DNA from: Flavobacteriaceae bacterium UBA2765
Lineage (GTDB): Bacteria; Bacteroidota; Bacteroidia; Flavobacteriales; Flavobacteriaceae
Length of the DNA stretch: 52,133 bases
Reading direction: 5' to 3'
NCBI GenBank assembly: GCA_002352665.1
Contig: DEIV01000080.1
Coordinates: 36,142-88,274, forward strand
Part shown: piece after piece, positions 7,131 to 15,329 of the stretch
How the letters are laid out: every line of letters begins with the position of its first letter
How positions within the stretch are numbered: position 1 is the first letter of the stretch
Notes under the pieces: model-generated
What the model was told of the DNA's origin: nothing
What the model saw: the letters and a program-made list of their open reading frames with translations, nothing else
Database searches by the model: none
Position numbers and translations under genes: made by a program

Positions 7131-8113
7131 TATAAAATAAGATTAAACATATATCCCGAAAAAATAATACACATAGTTACAACACCAAAAAATATAGCAA
7201 TCAATTTTAAACTCATTACTTTTTTAAGTAACATTGCCTCCGGTAATGACAGCCCAACTACACCCATCATAAAAGCAACGGCTGTACCTAGAGAAACACC
7301 TTTAGAAACCAATACCTGAACTACTGGTAAAATTCCTGAGGCACTTGAATACATGGGTACTGCTAAAATTGTAGCAACGGGTACTGCTAAAAGATTGTTT
7401 TTGCTTAAATATTGCTCAAAAAAACCATCAGGTATATAGCCATGCATTAAAGCACCTATTCCAATACCTATGATTACGTAAGGTATTATACCTCTTAATA
7501 TTTTTTTTACCTCATCCCAAATAATTGGTAAACGTTTGCCAAAATTTTGTTTTTCTTGTATAAAACTATTTTGTTCTCTTTCTGCATTTTCTAAAACTTT
7601 TTGTACCCAAGGTGTTAAGAATTTTTCTAGTTTTAATCTTTGCAAAATGATTCCGGATATCGTTCCAAGTAATATGCCACTTATAACATAAATAATGGTT
7701 GTTTTTAATCCGAATAACCCTAAAAACAAACCTATAGCGACCTCATTTACCAAAGGCGAAGTAACTAAAAAAGAAAACGTAACACCTAACGGAATTCCTC
7801 CTTTAACAAAACCTATAAATAATGGTACTGAAGAGCAGGAGCAAAATGGGGTAACCACACCAAACATACTTGCTGACAAATATTCAAAACCATATAATTT
7901 ACGCCTAGATAGGTAATTTCTAACCCTTTCAACAGGAAAATAGCTATTTACAACTCCCATAAAAAAAATAATGAATAATAATAACAACAGAATTTTTATA
8001 GCATCGTAGATAAAGAAATTTAGAGCTTCAGCCAAATGACTTTTATTCTCTAAATTAAAAATTCCGAAGACTATCCAGTCAGCAATTTTTTGTAACCAAT
8101 CAAACATTTTCAA
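7130..8113 (-). CDS. arsP: ArsP/DUF318-family permease, probable organoarsenical efflux
   Basis: The 327-residue membrane protein has about eight hydrophobic spans. The family signature TPFCSCSSVP (C91, C93) is followed by GIPLGVTFSFLVTSPLVNE, and a second half-repeat contains PVATILAVPMYSSASGILP. ArsP members export trivalent organoarsenicals such as methylarsenite. Related SO_0444-type permeases have been linked to other metals. The surrounding ars genes, especially arsN downstream, favour organoarsenic export. It directly abuts the thioredoxin gene (8113/8114). Confidence 0.85.
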   Translation of the reverse strand: MKMFDWLQKIADWIVFGIFNLENKSHLAEALNFFIYDAIKILLLLLFIIFFMGVVNSYFPVERVRNYLSRRKLYGFEYLSASMFGVVTPFCSCSSVPLFIGFVKGGIPLGVTFSFLVTSPLVNEVAIGLFLGLFGLKTTIIYVISGILLGTISGIILQRLKLEKFLTPWVQKVLENAEREQNSFIQEKQNFGKRLPIIWDEVKKILRGIIPYVIIGIGIGALMHGYIPDGFFEQYLSKNNLLAVPVATILAVPMYSSASGILPVVQVLVSKGVSLGTAVAFMMGVVGLSLPEAMLLKKVMSLKLIAIFFGVVTMCIIFSGYMFNLIL

Positions 8114-8428
8114 TTAATTACAACAAGAATCTGTAGTTTCGTCAATTGTCTTACAACAAGAACTATCACTATCATTGCAACAATTTTCATCTTCTTTGTT
8201 CAAAAATTCTTTCACTTCATTTATAGTAGGTATTCTTCCTTTTATAATAACTTTTTCATTTATGACAACTGCCGGAGTACTCATTACATCATAATTCATA
8301 ATATCTTGAATATCTGTAATTTTAATAACTTCTATAGCTATACTTAGATCTTTAGCAACTTTTTTAATTAGCTCTTCAGTAGTTACACAATTAGTGCAAC
8401 CTGTTCCTAAAACTTTTATTGTTTTCAT
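8114..8428 (-). CDS. Small thioredoxin-fold protein with Cys-Cys tail (ars-associated)
   Basis: The 104-residue protein resembles the small redox-active disulfide/thioredoxin family: GTGCTNC with active Cys C11 and C14, the cis-Pro segment STPAVVIN near 54-61, and GRIPT. The C-terminus carries three extra Cys pairs, C83-C84, C91-C92 and C102-C103, beyond the normal fold. It may hand electrons to ArsC, or carry arsenite or organoarsenicals to ArsP, whose gene follows with no gap. The tail is unusual and its role is inference. Confidence 0.85.
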   Translation of the reverse strand: MKTIKVLGTGCTNCVTTEELIKKVAKDLSIAIEVIKITDIQDIMNYDVMSTPAVVINEKVIIKGRIPTINEVKEFLNKEDENCCNDSDSSCCKTIDETTDSCCN

Positions 8429-8464
8429 TTTTTCTATTTTATTTTTAGCTTCTCACAATACAAA

Positions 8465-8797
8465 CTAACAACAAGAGAAATTTTTAAAATCTTCTTTAAA
8501 CAATGTTGAAAATAAAGCTCTTGCTTTTTCCCAATTTGCTTGATTGATACAATATCTAACTTTGGGCGGATTTACTTCACCATCTATCAAGCCTGCTTCT
8601 TTTAATTCTTTTAAATGCTGTGATATGGTCGATTGTGCCAAGGGTAATACCCCTACTAAATCTCCTGTATAACAACAACTTTGATTGCTTAAATATTTTA
8701 AAATTATCAACCGTGTTGGATGGCCTAATGCCTTAGAAAACCTGGCTAATAATTCTGTTTCCTCTGTATAGTCAATATGCTGTAATGTTTTACTCAT
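8465..8797 (-). CDS. arsR: ArsR/SmtB-family arsenic-responsive repressor
   Basis: A 110-residue winged-helix protein. The recognition helix QSTISQHLKELKEAGL is at about 55-70, preceded by GHPTRLIILKYL. Candidate arsenite ligands are C41-C42 (SCCYTGDL), C83, and the C-terminal pair C109-C110. The start was placed at ATG 8797 (MSKTLQ) rather than 8872, because the upstream extension would read through the promoter at 8807-8836. It heads the operon that runs to arsC. It should repress the operon until As(III) binds, acting at the inverted repeat that overlaps its own -7 box. Confidence 0.92.
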   Translation of the reverse strand: MSKTLQHIDYTEETELLARFSKALGHPTRLIILKYLSNQSCCYTGDLVGVLPLAQSTISQHLKELKEAGLIDGEVNPPKVRYCINQANWEKARALFSTLFKEDFKNFSCC

Positions 8798-8802
8798 AGT
8801 TA

Positions 8803-8836
8803 ATCGCAAATATACGATAAATAATTTAATGACAAA
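8803..8836 (-). promoter_or_regulatory. arsR promoter with overlapping operator
   Basis: On the minus strand, TTTG (8833-8836 complement), an 18-base spacer and TATATTTG (8807-8814 complement) fit the Bacteroidetes -33/-7 promoter. The inverted repeat ATCG-N8-CGAT (8803-8818) brackets the -7 box, the expected place for ArsR to block RNA polymerase. The -7 box ends only 9 bases before the arsR ATG, so the message should have almost no 5' leader. Confidence 0.75.
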
Positions 8837-8844
8837 ATAAAATT

Positions 8845-8852
8845 TACATTTG
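8845..8852 (+). promoter_or_regulatory. -7 box of the alkB-like gene
   Basis: TACATTTG fits TAnnTTTG, 29 bases before the ATG at 8882. No clear -33 TTTG was seen. It is divergent from the arsR promoter and about 30 bases from the operator, so ArsR could affect it. Confidence 0.5.
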
Positions 8853-8881
8853 TAATTTAGAATACACTTCAAACTGATAAT

Positions 8882-9490
8882 ATGTATTTATTCGATAATT
8901 TCATAGACGAAACCAATAATATATTACCCATTGATGGTACTGTAAATTATTATGGAAAACTGATGCCAAAAAATGAAGCAGATGAACATTATGCTAATTT
9001 ACTCACAAATATTTCATGGAAAAACGATGTTGCCATCATTTTTGGCAAACGTATTGAAACCAAACGTAAAGTAGCTTGGTATGGAGAAAAAGAATTTGAA
9101 TATACCTATTCTAATAACACAAAATTGGCACTACTCTGGACTGATGAACTCAAAGAGCTAAAACTATTGGTTGAGCAAAGAACTGGTGAAACATTTAATT
9201 CCTGCCTATTGAATTTATACCATACCGGAGAAGAAGGTATGGCATGGCATAGTGATGGTGAAAAAGATTTGAAAAAAAATGGTGCTATAGCCTCCTTAAG
9301 TTTTGGTGCAGAACGTAAATTTGGTTTTAAACATAAAGAGACTAAAAAAACCCTTTGGCTTCAATTGGAAAATGGTAGTTTATTAGTAATGAAAGGTACC
9401 ACACAAAAAAATTGGCTTCATAGATTGCCTCCAACTAAAAAGATACTTAATCCAAGAATTAATTTAACTTTTAGAACTATAATTACTTAA
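8882..9490 (+). CDS. alkB: AlkB-like 2-oxoglutarate/Fe(II) dioxygenase
   Basis: The 202-residue protein should repair alkylated bases (1-methyladenine, 3-methylcytosine) by oxidative demethylation. The iron-binding triad is visible as H123-x-D125 (WHSDGE) and H180 (WLHRLPP), and the 2-oxoglutarate-binding PRINLTFR (R192, N194, R198) is at the C-terminus. SLSFGAERKF matches the ALKBH2/3-like group. It is transcribed away from the ars operon. Whether the pairing is functional or chance is unclear. Confidence 0.9.
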   Translation: MYLFDNFIDETNNILPIDGTVNYYGKLMPKNEADEHYANLLTNISWKNDVAIIFGKRIETKRKVAWYGEKEFEYTYSNNTKLALLWTDELKELKLLVEQRTGETFNSCLLNLYHTGEEGMAWHSDGEKDLKKNGAIASLSFGAERKFGFKHKETKKTLWLQLENGSLLVMKGTTQKNWLHRLPPTKKILNPRINLTFRTIIT

Positions 9491-9513
9491 CTAAAGTATG
9501 CAATATTCACCAT

Positions 9514-9771
9514 TTATTTAGCCACCTCCGCTCTATGGGGTTTTAATGCATCTCTATATACAATCATATCTTTTTCATTTACAACAATATATGCAACGCT
9601 ATAATATTCCGATATCACTTGTGTATTAATTTCATAAAAATCTAGTTTATCAATAATTGTAAACTCCTTTAAATGTACACAATGGTGCTCTGCTATTTGC
9701 ATAGAGTCATTACCTCTAAAATCCCAAATCAATTTAATTTTTCTGTTCACGGCTAACCAATTATAAAACAA
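9514..9771 (-). CDS. Conserved small protein of unknown function
   Basis: The 85-residue product has no recognised domain. Visible features are IWDFRG near residues 15-20, an AEHHCVHLKEF segment near 27-37, and a compact mixed beta pattern. It looks like a real gene because the composition is well folded and no better frame overlaps it. The TTG at 9771 lies inside a possible -7 box (complement of 9769-9776, TACTTTTG). If that box is used, translation would begin at the GTG 9750 (MNRKIKL). It converges with the alkB-like gene at 9490. Confidence 0.6.
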   Translation of the reverse strand: MFYNWLAVNRKIKLIWDFRGNDSMQIAEHHCVHLKEFTIIDKLDFYEINTQVISEYYSVAYIVVNEKDMIVYRDALKPHRAEVAK

Positions 9772-9783
9772 AAGTAATTAATT

Positions 9784-9791
9784 TATATTTG
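9784..9791 (+). promoter_or_regulatory. -7 box of the methyltransferase gene at 9810
   Basis: TATATTTG matches TAnnTTTG, 18 bases before the ATG at 9810. No clear -33 element was seen. Confidence 0.55.
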
Positions 9792-9809
9792 CACATTTAA
9801 CCATTATCA

Positions 9810-10244
9810 ATGTCAAAAAAATCTTTAATCCTAGTCGTCCTTCAATTTTCTTGCTTCGCTTTTTTTGCTTTATATGGTGGCCTTTTTGCCAAAGGAGGCT
9901 TATTCGTTTTCCAAATTATAGGATTAACTATAGGTTTATGGGGAATTATTGCTATGAAAATGGGCAATTTTAATATACAACCCGAAGTTAAGAAGACTGC
10001 AATTTTTGTTTCGCAAGGTCCTTATAAAATTATAAGAAATCCCATGTATTCCGGTTTGTTATTATTTTTTGGCGTTTCCGTTTTCAATAATTATGATCTT
10101 ATAAAAGTTACTATGTTTTTAACACTAACTGTTGTTTTAGTATTAAAAATATATATGGAAGAACAGTTTTTAACTAAACGTTTCCAAAATGAGTATATAG
10201 ATTATAAAGAAAAAACATTCCGATTGATTCCATATGTTTATTAG
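9810..10244 (+). CDS. Isoprenylcysteine carboxyl methyltransferase-like membrane methyltransferase
   Basis: The 144-residue protein has about four hydrophobic spans. The ICMT/PEMT-type signature is present: GPYKIIRNPMYSG near residues 70-82 (SAM-binding RNPxY), then E-QFLTKRF and EYIDYKEK near the C-terminus. Bacterial members methylate small lipophilic or carboxyl substrates at the membrane, and the substrate is rarely known. It is a single gene with its own promoter. Confidence 0.8.
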   Translation: MSKKSLILVVLQFSCFAFFALYGGLFAKGGLFVFQIIGLTIGLWGIIAMKMGNFNIQPEVKKTAIFVSQGPYKIIRNPMYSGLLLFFGVSVFNNYDLIKVTMFLTLTVVLVLKIYMEEQFLTKRFQNEYIDYKEKTFRLIPYVY

Positions 10245-10410
10245 CGTATTTCTCCTAAGCATCGGGCTTGATTAATTCAACAGCGTTAATTATCTCAAAT
10301 TTATAAAGAAAATCATTTTAGTCATCCAAACTCTTATTAAAATTGAGTAGCATCACAAAAAAATAAATTATAAACAATATAATTAGTAATTAAACTCCGC
10401 TTAAAAATAA

Positions 10411-10418
10411 TATATTTG
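10411..10418 (+). promoter_or_regulatory. -7 box of mvaD, leaving almost no leader
   Basis: TATATTTG ends only 4 bases before the ATG at 10423. Either the message is leaderless or translation starts at the in-frame GTG 10432 (residue 4). Confidence 0.55.
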
Positions 10419-10422
10419 AGGT

Positions 10423-11580
10423 ATGAATAAAGTGCTAACAGAACAAGATTTTGTTTTTAAAAATACTGGCATTTCAACTCCTGAAAAAGGAAGTTTTACT
10501 TGGAAAACACCAAGTAATATTGCCTTGGTTAAATACTGGGGTAAACGAGAACCTCAAATTCCTGAAAACACCTCTTTAAGTTTTACACTAGATGCCTGTT
10601 TTACCTTGACTACTTTAGAATTTTCCAAAAGGAAAACTCTTCATTCCGAACCTGCCTCTCCGGTAGGGGGATTCGAATCGAAATCTCATCATAAAAAACT
10701 GGATGCAATTCTTTTTGACCTCTATTTTGAAGGTGAAAAAAAAGATGATTTTAAACCAAAGATCGAAAAATTTCTTTCCTTAATTCGACAATATGTTCCT
10801 TTTATAGCCGATTATAATTTTGTGATACACTCGCGTAATTCTTTTCCGCATAGTAGTGGTATTGCATCATCAGCTAGTGGTATGTCTGCTCTTGCTCTTT
10901 GCATAATGAGTTTAGAAAGAGAAATAAATCCAGACCTAAACAAAACATACTTTAACAATAAAGCATCATTTTTAGCAAGATTAGGCTCCGGAAGTGCCGC
11001 CAGAAGTATAGCAGGCGAATTAGTGCTTTGGGGAAAGCATGGAGATTTTCATGAAAGTAGTGACCTATATGGGATAAATTTTCCAAATAAAATACATTCG
11101 AATTTTAAAAATTACCATGACACTATTTTATTGGTTGACAAAGGAGAAAAACAAGTATCAAGTACGGTAGGTCATAACTTAATGCATCATCATCCTTTCG
11201 CCCAACATCGATTTGAACAGGCCAATAAAAATATTACCAGACTATCAGAAGTTTTACAAAGTGGAAATTTAAAAGATTTTATCAATATTGTTGAAAGTGA
11301 GGCATTGTCACTACATGCTATGATGATGAGCAGCCAACCCTATTTTATTCTCATGAAACCAAATACGCTGGAAATAATAAATAAAATTTGGGCGTATAGA
11401 GCTAAAACCTCAACAAATATTTGTTTTACACTAGATGCCGGAGCGAATGTACATATTCTTTTTCCAGAAAAGGAAAAAGACATAGTTAATAGATTTATTA
11501 CCAATGAATTACTCCAATATTGTCAAAATAATCATTATATTTGTGACAGGGTCGGTTCTGGAGCCAAGCAAATAAGTTAG
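10423..11580 (+). CDS. mvaD: Diphosphomevalonate decarboxylase
   Basis: The 385-residue GHMP-family enzyme makes isopentenyl diphosphate from mevalonate diphosphate, the last step of the mevalonate route. Signatures are SNIALVKYWGKR near 31-42, the phosphate loop SSGIASSASG, and FTLDAGANVH with the catalytic Asp at 338. Between LEFSK and FDLYFEG (about residues 70-98) lies a stretch including SEPASPVGG. It is encoded by a GC-rich patch with hairpin potential (10651-10667), and it looks like an insertion relative to the family core. Mevalonate kinase follows at 12441, with one unrelated gene between. Confidence 0.93.
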   Translation: MNKVLTEQDFVFKNTGISTPEKGSFTWKTPSNIALVKYWGKREPQIPENTSLSFTLDACFTLTTLEFSKRKTLHSEPASPVGGFESKSHHKKLDAILFDLYFEGEKKDDFKPKIEKFLSLIRQYVPFIADYNFVIHSRNSFPHSSGIASSASGMSALALCIMSLEREINPDLNKTYFNNKASFLARLGSGSAARSIAGELVLWGKHGDFHESSDLYGINFPNKIHSNFKNYHDTILLVDKGEKQVSSTVGHNLMHHHPFAQHRFEQANKNITRLSEVLQSGNLKDFINIVESEALSLHAMMMSSQPYFILMKPNTLEIINKIWAYRAKTSTNICFTLDAGANVHILFPEKEKDIVNRFITNELLQYCQNNHYICDRVGSGAKQIS

Positions 11581-11759
11581 ATTTTTTTGAGTCCCTATCC
11601 GTTTATATTATTGTATAATTTGATGATTTCTTTAATTTTTTTGGACGATAACAATTTTATAATAAATAAAAGATTGATTAGCAAAACTAGATATAATTAG
11701 ACCTATTTTAAAGATAAGTTAAAATATTTGCATTTTATTAATTTAAAATAACTTCAGTC

Positions 11760-12332
11760 ATGAAAAATCTAACTACATTTTTTTGCCTATTTATTTTTAT
11801 TTTTTCAACTACTTTATTTGCTCAAAAAGACACCTTATGGTATGATGCCAATTGGAGCAAAACTACTAAAAGTCAAGCTTCTTACTTTAGACCTGCACCA
11901 GATAAAAAAGACAATGGTTATTGGTGGGTAGATTATTATATTGATGGCACCAAACAAATGGAAGCTCTTTCTTTAAAGGAACATGAAGAACTTTTTGATG
12001 GAAATGTTACCTGGTATTATGATAATGGAAAAGTTATGCAAACGGTAAATTATAAAAACAACTTGCCGCATGGCCTTAGAAAAAATTATCATAAAAGCGG
12101 AACATTAAAAAGTGAATATTCTTATATAGAAAATAAAATATCAGGAGATTGGGTAATATATCATGAGAATGCTCAACTCTCTGAATCTGGTAAATATGCT
12201 GACGGTAAGCGTACAGGTCTTTGGAAAGAATACTATAATAACGGAAAGCTAAAAGCCGAAGGTGAATATGCAGATGATAAAAAAATCGGCACATGGCAAT
12301 TGTATTATTATGATGATACTTTGCAAGAATAA
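11760..12332 (+). CDS. Exported MORN-like repeat protein (YwqK-type)
   Basis: A 190-residue protein with a signal peptide (residues 1-21, FAQ). Several copies of a G-W-x-x-Y-x-x-NG-K-x-x-x-x-x-Y unit follow, e.g. GNVTWYYDNGKV, GLRKNYHKSG, GLWKEYYNNGKL, GTWQLYY. Such MORN-like repeats are often named YwqK family antitoxin, but a toxin partner is not seen here and the protein is exported. Role unknown. It sits between mvaD and mevalonate kinase, with gaps above 100 bases on both sides. Confidence 0.8.
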   Translation: MKNLTTFFCLFIFIFSTTLFAQKDTLWYDANWSKTTKSQASYFRPAPDKKDNGYWWVDYYIDGTKQMEALSLKEHEELFDGNVTWYYDNGKVMQTVNYKNNLPHGLRKNYHKSGTLKSEYSYIENKISGDWVIYHENAQLSESGKYADGKRTGLWKEYYNNGKLKAEGEYADDKKIGTWQLYYYDDTLQE

Positions 12333-12400
12333 TAAAAAAATATTCAACTATTTTTAGCGTTTTAGTATTCTGATTTTATATAACATATATAAGAAAATAG

Positions 12401-12408
12401 TATATTTG
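12401..12408 (+). promoter_or_regulatory. -7 box of the mevalonate kinase operon
   Basis: TATATTTG, 32 bases before the ATG at 12441. It would drive the kinase and the prenyltransferase gene behind it. Confidence 0.55.
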
Positions 12409-12440
12409 CCTAAAATTGTTTTTATTTTAAATACGCTTTA

Positions 12441-13370
12441 ATGAAAGGACCCTTATTTTATGCCAAAATTTTACTCTTTGGCGAATACGGAATCATAAAG
12501 GATTCTAAAGGATTGGCCATACCTTATAACTCTTATAAAGGTGCATTAAAAGTGGCGGATGATTTGTCTGAAACTGCAAAAAAATCTAATCAAAATTTAT
12601 TAAAATTTCATCAATATTTAGCTGCCGTAGTGGATAGCGATATTGCTCATTTCAGATTAAATGAATTGAAAACTGATATAGACCGAGGCATGTATTTTGA
12701 CTCAAGTATTCCTCAAGGTTATGGTGTAGGAAGTTCTGGTGCATTGGTTGCTGCTATTTATGATAAATATGCTGATGACAAAATTACAGTTTTAGAAAAT
12801 TTAACTAGAGACAAATTATTAAAATTAAAAGATATTTTTTCAGAAATGGAATCTTTCTTTCATGGCAAAAGTTCTGGTTTAGACCCTCTAAACAGTTATT
12901 TAAGCTTGCCTATTTTAATCAACTCAAAAGATCATTTAGAAGCTACTGGTATACCCTCTCAAAAAGAAGGAAAAGGAGCTGTTTTTCTATTGGATTCTGA
13001 ACAAATAGGAGAAACAGAACCAATGGTTAGTATTTTTATGAATAAAATGAAAAATGAAGGGTTTAGAAAAATGATCAATGAAGATTTTGCCAAATATACA
13101 GATGCTTGTATTGACGATTTTTTACATGGTAATGCCAAATCATTATTTGGCAATGTAAAACAACTTTCTAAAGTAGTATTGGCAAATTTTAAACCCATGA
13201 TACCAAAAGCTTTTCATACATTATGGCAACAAGGTATTGATACCAATGCCTACTACTTAAAATTATGTGGTTCAGGTGGTGGTGGTTATATTTTAGGTTT
13301 TACTAAGGATTATGATAAAGCCCAAGAAATTCTAAAAAATTACAAGTTAGAATTAGTTTACAGATTTTAA
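12441..13370 (+). CDS. mvk: GHMP kinase, probable mevalonate kinase
   Basis: The 309-residue GHMP kinase starts with YAKILLFGEYGI, typical of mevalonate and phosphomevalonate kinases. The ATP loop GVGSSGALVAA is at 95-105, a catalytic region around FHGKSSGLDP follows, and the C-terminal KLCGSGGGGYILGF loop closes the fold. It phosphorylates mevalonate in the pathway that ends with MvaD. Phosphomevalonate kinase is the alternative, but the genomic context in Flavobacteriia favours mevalonate kinase. The next gene begins about 10 bases downstream. Confidence 0.85.
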   Translation: MKGPLFYAKILLFGEYGIIKDSKGLAIPYNSYKGALKVADDLSETAKKSNQNLLKFHQYLAAVVDSDIAHFRLNELKTDIDRGMYFDSSIPQGYGVGSSGALVAAIYDKYADDKITVLENLTRDKLLKLKDIFSEMESFFHGKSSGLDPLNSYLSLPILINSKDHLEATGIPSQKEGKGAVFLLDSEQIGETEPMVSIFMNKMKNEGFRKMINEDFAKYTDACIDDFLHGNAKSLFGNVKQLSKVVLANFKPMIPKAFHTLWQQGIDTNAYYLKLCGSGGGGYILGFTKDYDKAQEILKNYKLELVYRF

Positions 13371-13380
13371 TTCCATAGTG

Positions 13381-14319
13381 ATGGATTTACTAAAAGCTGC
13401 TGAAAATAACACCCCAAAACAACCAAATAAATATCCTTTTTATTATAAGTTTTTAAGCCTACTCTCTGTAGTTAGAGGATATAATATTGTAATTATTGTA
13501 ATCGCTCAATATTTAGCATCACTATTTATATTTTCGCCTGAAAAATCTTTAAAGCAAGTATTGCTAAATCTAGATTTATATTTTATAGTCTTGGCTACAA
13601 CTTGCGTAATCGCCTCAGGTTATATTATCAATAATTTTTACGATGTTGATAGAGATTTAATCAACAAACCGGAAAAAACTAAAATAGATAGCATAGTATC
13701 TCAAAAAACCAAATTGCATATCTATTTTCTATTGAATTTTTTAGGTTTTATGTTCGGGTTCTTAGTATCATGGAGAGCCGCAGTTTTCTTTGCAGTTTAT
13801 ATTTTTCTAATATGGTTTTATTCGCATAAGTTAAAACAATACCCTTTAATAAAATTAATAGCAGCAGCCGTACTGGCATTGTTGCCATTTTTTGTAGTAT
13901 TTGTATACTATAAAAACTTCTCTACTATCATTTTTACACATGCCTCATTCTTATTTTTTGTGTTACTTATTAGAGAGCTCGTTAAAGATTTAGAAACAAT
14001 ACAAGGAGACATTGTTGTTGATTATATGACCTTACCTATAAAATATGGTGAACGATTTTCTAAAATGCTCATTAGCCTTATTGTTTTTCTTACCCTACCC
14101 CCCATATATTTTCTATTAAAATATCCTGAAATAGGTCTAATGAGCTACTATTTCTATTTTGCCCTTGCGGTTTTGCTATTTTTTATGGTTTCCCTCTGGA
14201 AATCTAATTCGAAAAAGCACTATATGTTACTGCACACCATGCTCAAATTATTAATTATTGCAGGTGTTTTTAGTTTGGCCTTTATTGATACTTCAGTAAT
14301 AATTAAGAGATTATTATAA
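13381..14319 (+). CDS. UbiA-family prenyltransferase
   Basis: The product is about 312 residues with eight to nine membrane spans. The first Asp-rich motif NNFYDVDRD (N85, D88, D90, D92) binds Mg-prenyl diphosphate, and a second acidic segment is RELVKDLETIQGD. In flavobacteria this gene next to mevalonate kinase is usually named geranylgeranylglycerol-phosphate geranylgeranyltransferase, but the acceptor is unproven. A GTG at 13378 directly precedes the ATG 13381; the ATG is preferred. It would consume prenyl diphosphate made by the neighbouring pathway. Confidence 0.85.
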   Translation: MDLLKAAENNTPKQPNKYPFYYKFLSLLSVVRGYNIVIIVIAQYLASLFIFSPEKSLKQVLLNLDLYFIVLATTCVIASGYIINNFYDVDRDLINKPEKTKIDSIVSQKTKLHIYFLLNFLGFMFGFLVSWRAAVFFAVYIFLIWFYSHKLKQYPLIKLIAAAVLALLPFFVVFVYYKNFSTIIFTHASFLFFVLLIRELVKDLETIQGDIVVDYMTLPIKYGERFSKMLISLIVFLTLPPIYFLLKYPEIGLMSYYFYFALAVLLFFMVSLWKSNSKKHYMLLHTMLKLLIIAGVFSLAFIDTSVIIKRLL

Positions 14320-14410
14320 ATTAAAATTTGATAAGAAATTTGATATACTATTGGATAAATGGTCAATCAAAATTATTACGCTTTATAGTATTTATACGGT
14401 TTAAAGAATT

Positions 14411-14418
14411 ACATTTGC
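14411..14418 (+). promoter_or_regulatory. -7 box of the RluB-type gene
   Basis: TACATTTG, 14 bases before ATG 14433. It supports this start over the longer frame opening at 14328. Confidence 0.55.
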
Positions 14419-14432
14419 CAAAATTTAAAAAT

Positions 14433-15329
14433 ATGGCAAAACAAAACTCGTCGAGAGGACGACATGCCAAATCGTCTTCTTCAAATACTAATAATACCAG
14501 AAAATCAAAAGACACAAAAAGACCTTTCGACTCTAAAAAAAGATTTACTTCTAAAAGCAAACCTAATCCTTACAGAAAGGATATCCGTAAAGATACTCCT
14601 CAAAAAAGATTAGAAGAACCTACTGAAATCAGATTAAATAAATACATTGCCAATTCGGGTATTTGCTCACGAAGAGAAGCTGACACTTATATCAAATCAG
14701 GAAGTGCAACGGTAAACGGTAAAGTTATTGTTGAAATGGGATATAAAGTAAAACTAACTGATGAAGTTAGATTTGATGGCTCTTTAATAAACCCAGAAGC
14801 TAAACGCTTTGTTTTATTAAACAAACCCAAAAATTATATTACTACTATGGATGATGAGCGTGGTAGAAATACAGTAATGGAATTAATTGAAAAAGCCACT
14901 AAAGAACGTATTTACCCTGTGGGTAGGTTAGATCGTAATACTACAGGCTTGTTATTGTTTACCAATGATGGAGAAATGGCTAAAAAACTGACACACCCTA
15001 AGCATAATGTTAGAAAATTATACCATGCGTCATTAGATAAAAAATTGACCATGAAAGATCTTCAGAAAATTTCTGAAAATTTTGTCTTAGATGGTAAAAT
15101 GGTTTTTGTAGATGCCATTTCTTATATAGAAAATCAATCAAAAACCGAAATTGGTATTGAAATTCACTCCGGTAGAAACAGAATTGTTAGAAAAATATTT
15201 GAACATTTTGGTTATAAAGTAGTGAAACTAGATCGGGTTATTATTGCTGGTTTAACAAAGAAAAATTTACCAAGAGGAAATTGGAGACATCTTACCCAAC
15301 AGGAAATTAACACCTTAAAAATGATATAA
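14433..15329 (+). CDS. RluB/RsuA-family pseudouridine synthase with S4 domain
   Basis: The product is about 298 residues. A basic, Ser/Asn/Lys-rich tail (1-60) is followed by an S4 RNA-binding domain (IRLNKYIANSGICSRREAD) and the catalytic domain with GRLDRNTTGLL, where D167 is the catalytic Asp. GRNRIVRKIFEHFG is the family RxxR motif. It should modify 23S (RluB-like) or 16S rRNA; the exact site cannot be told. The long basic tail is common in flavobacterial homologues. Start ATG 14433 was chosen because a -7 box lies just before it. Confidence 0.9.
   Translation: MAKQNSSRGRHAKSSSSNTNNTRKSKDTKRPFDSKKRFTSKSKPNPYRKDIRKDTPQKRLEEPTEIRLNKYIANSGICSRREADTYIKSGSATVNGKVIVEMGYKVKLTDEVRFDGSLINPEAKRFVLLNKPKNYITTMDDERGRNTVMELIEKATKERIYPVGRLDRNTTGLLLFTNDGEMAKKLTHPKHNVRKLYHASLDKKLTMKDLQKISENFVLDGKMVFVDAISYIENQSKTEIGIEIHSGRNRIVRKIFEHFGYKVVKLDRVIIAGLTKKNLPRGNWRHLTQQEINTLKMI

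Noticed and set aside
11760..12332. Toxin-antitoxin module implied by the YwqK antitoxin name
   Set aside because: The protein is exported, and no toxin gene lies beside it; the name reflects repeat similarity only.
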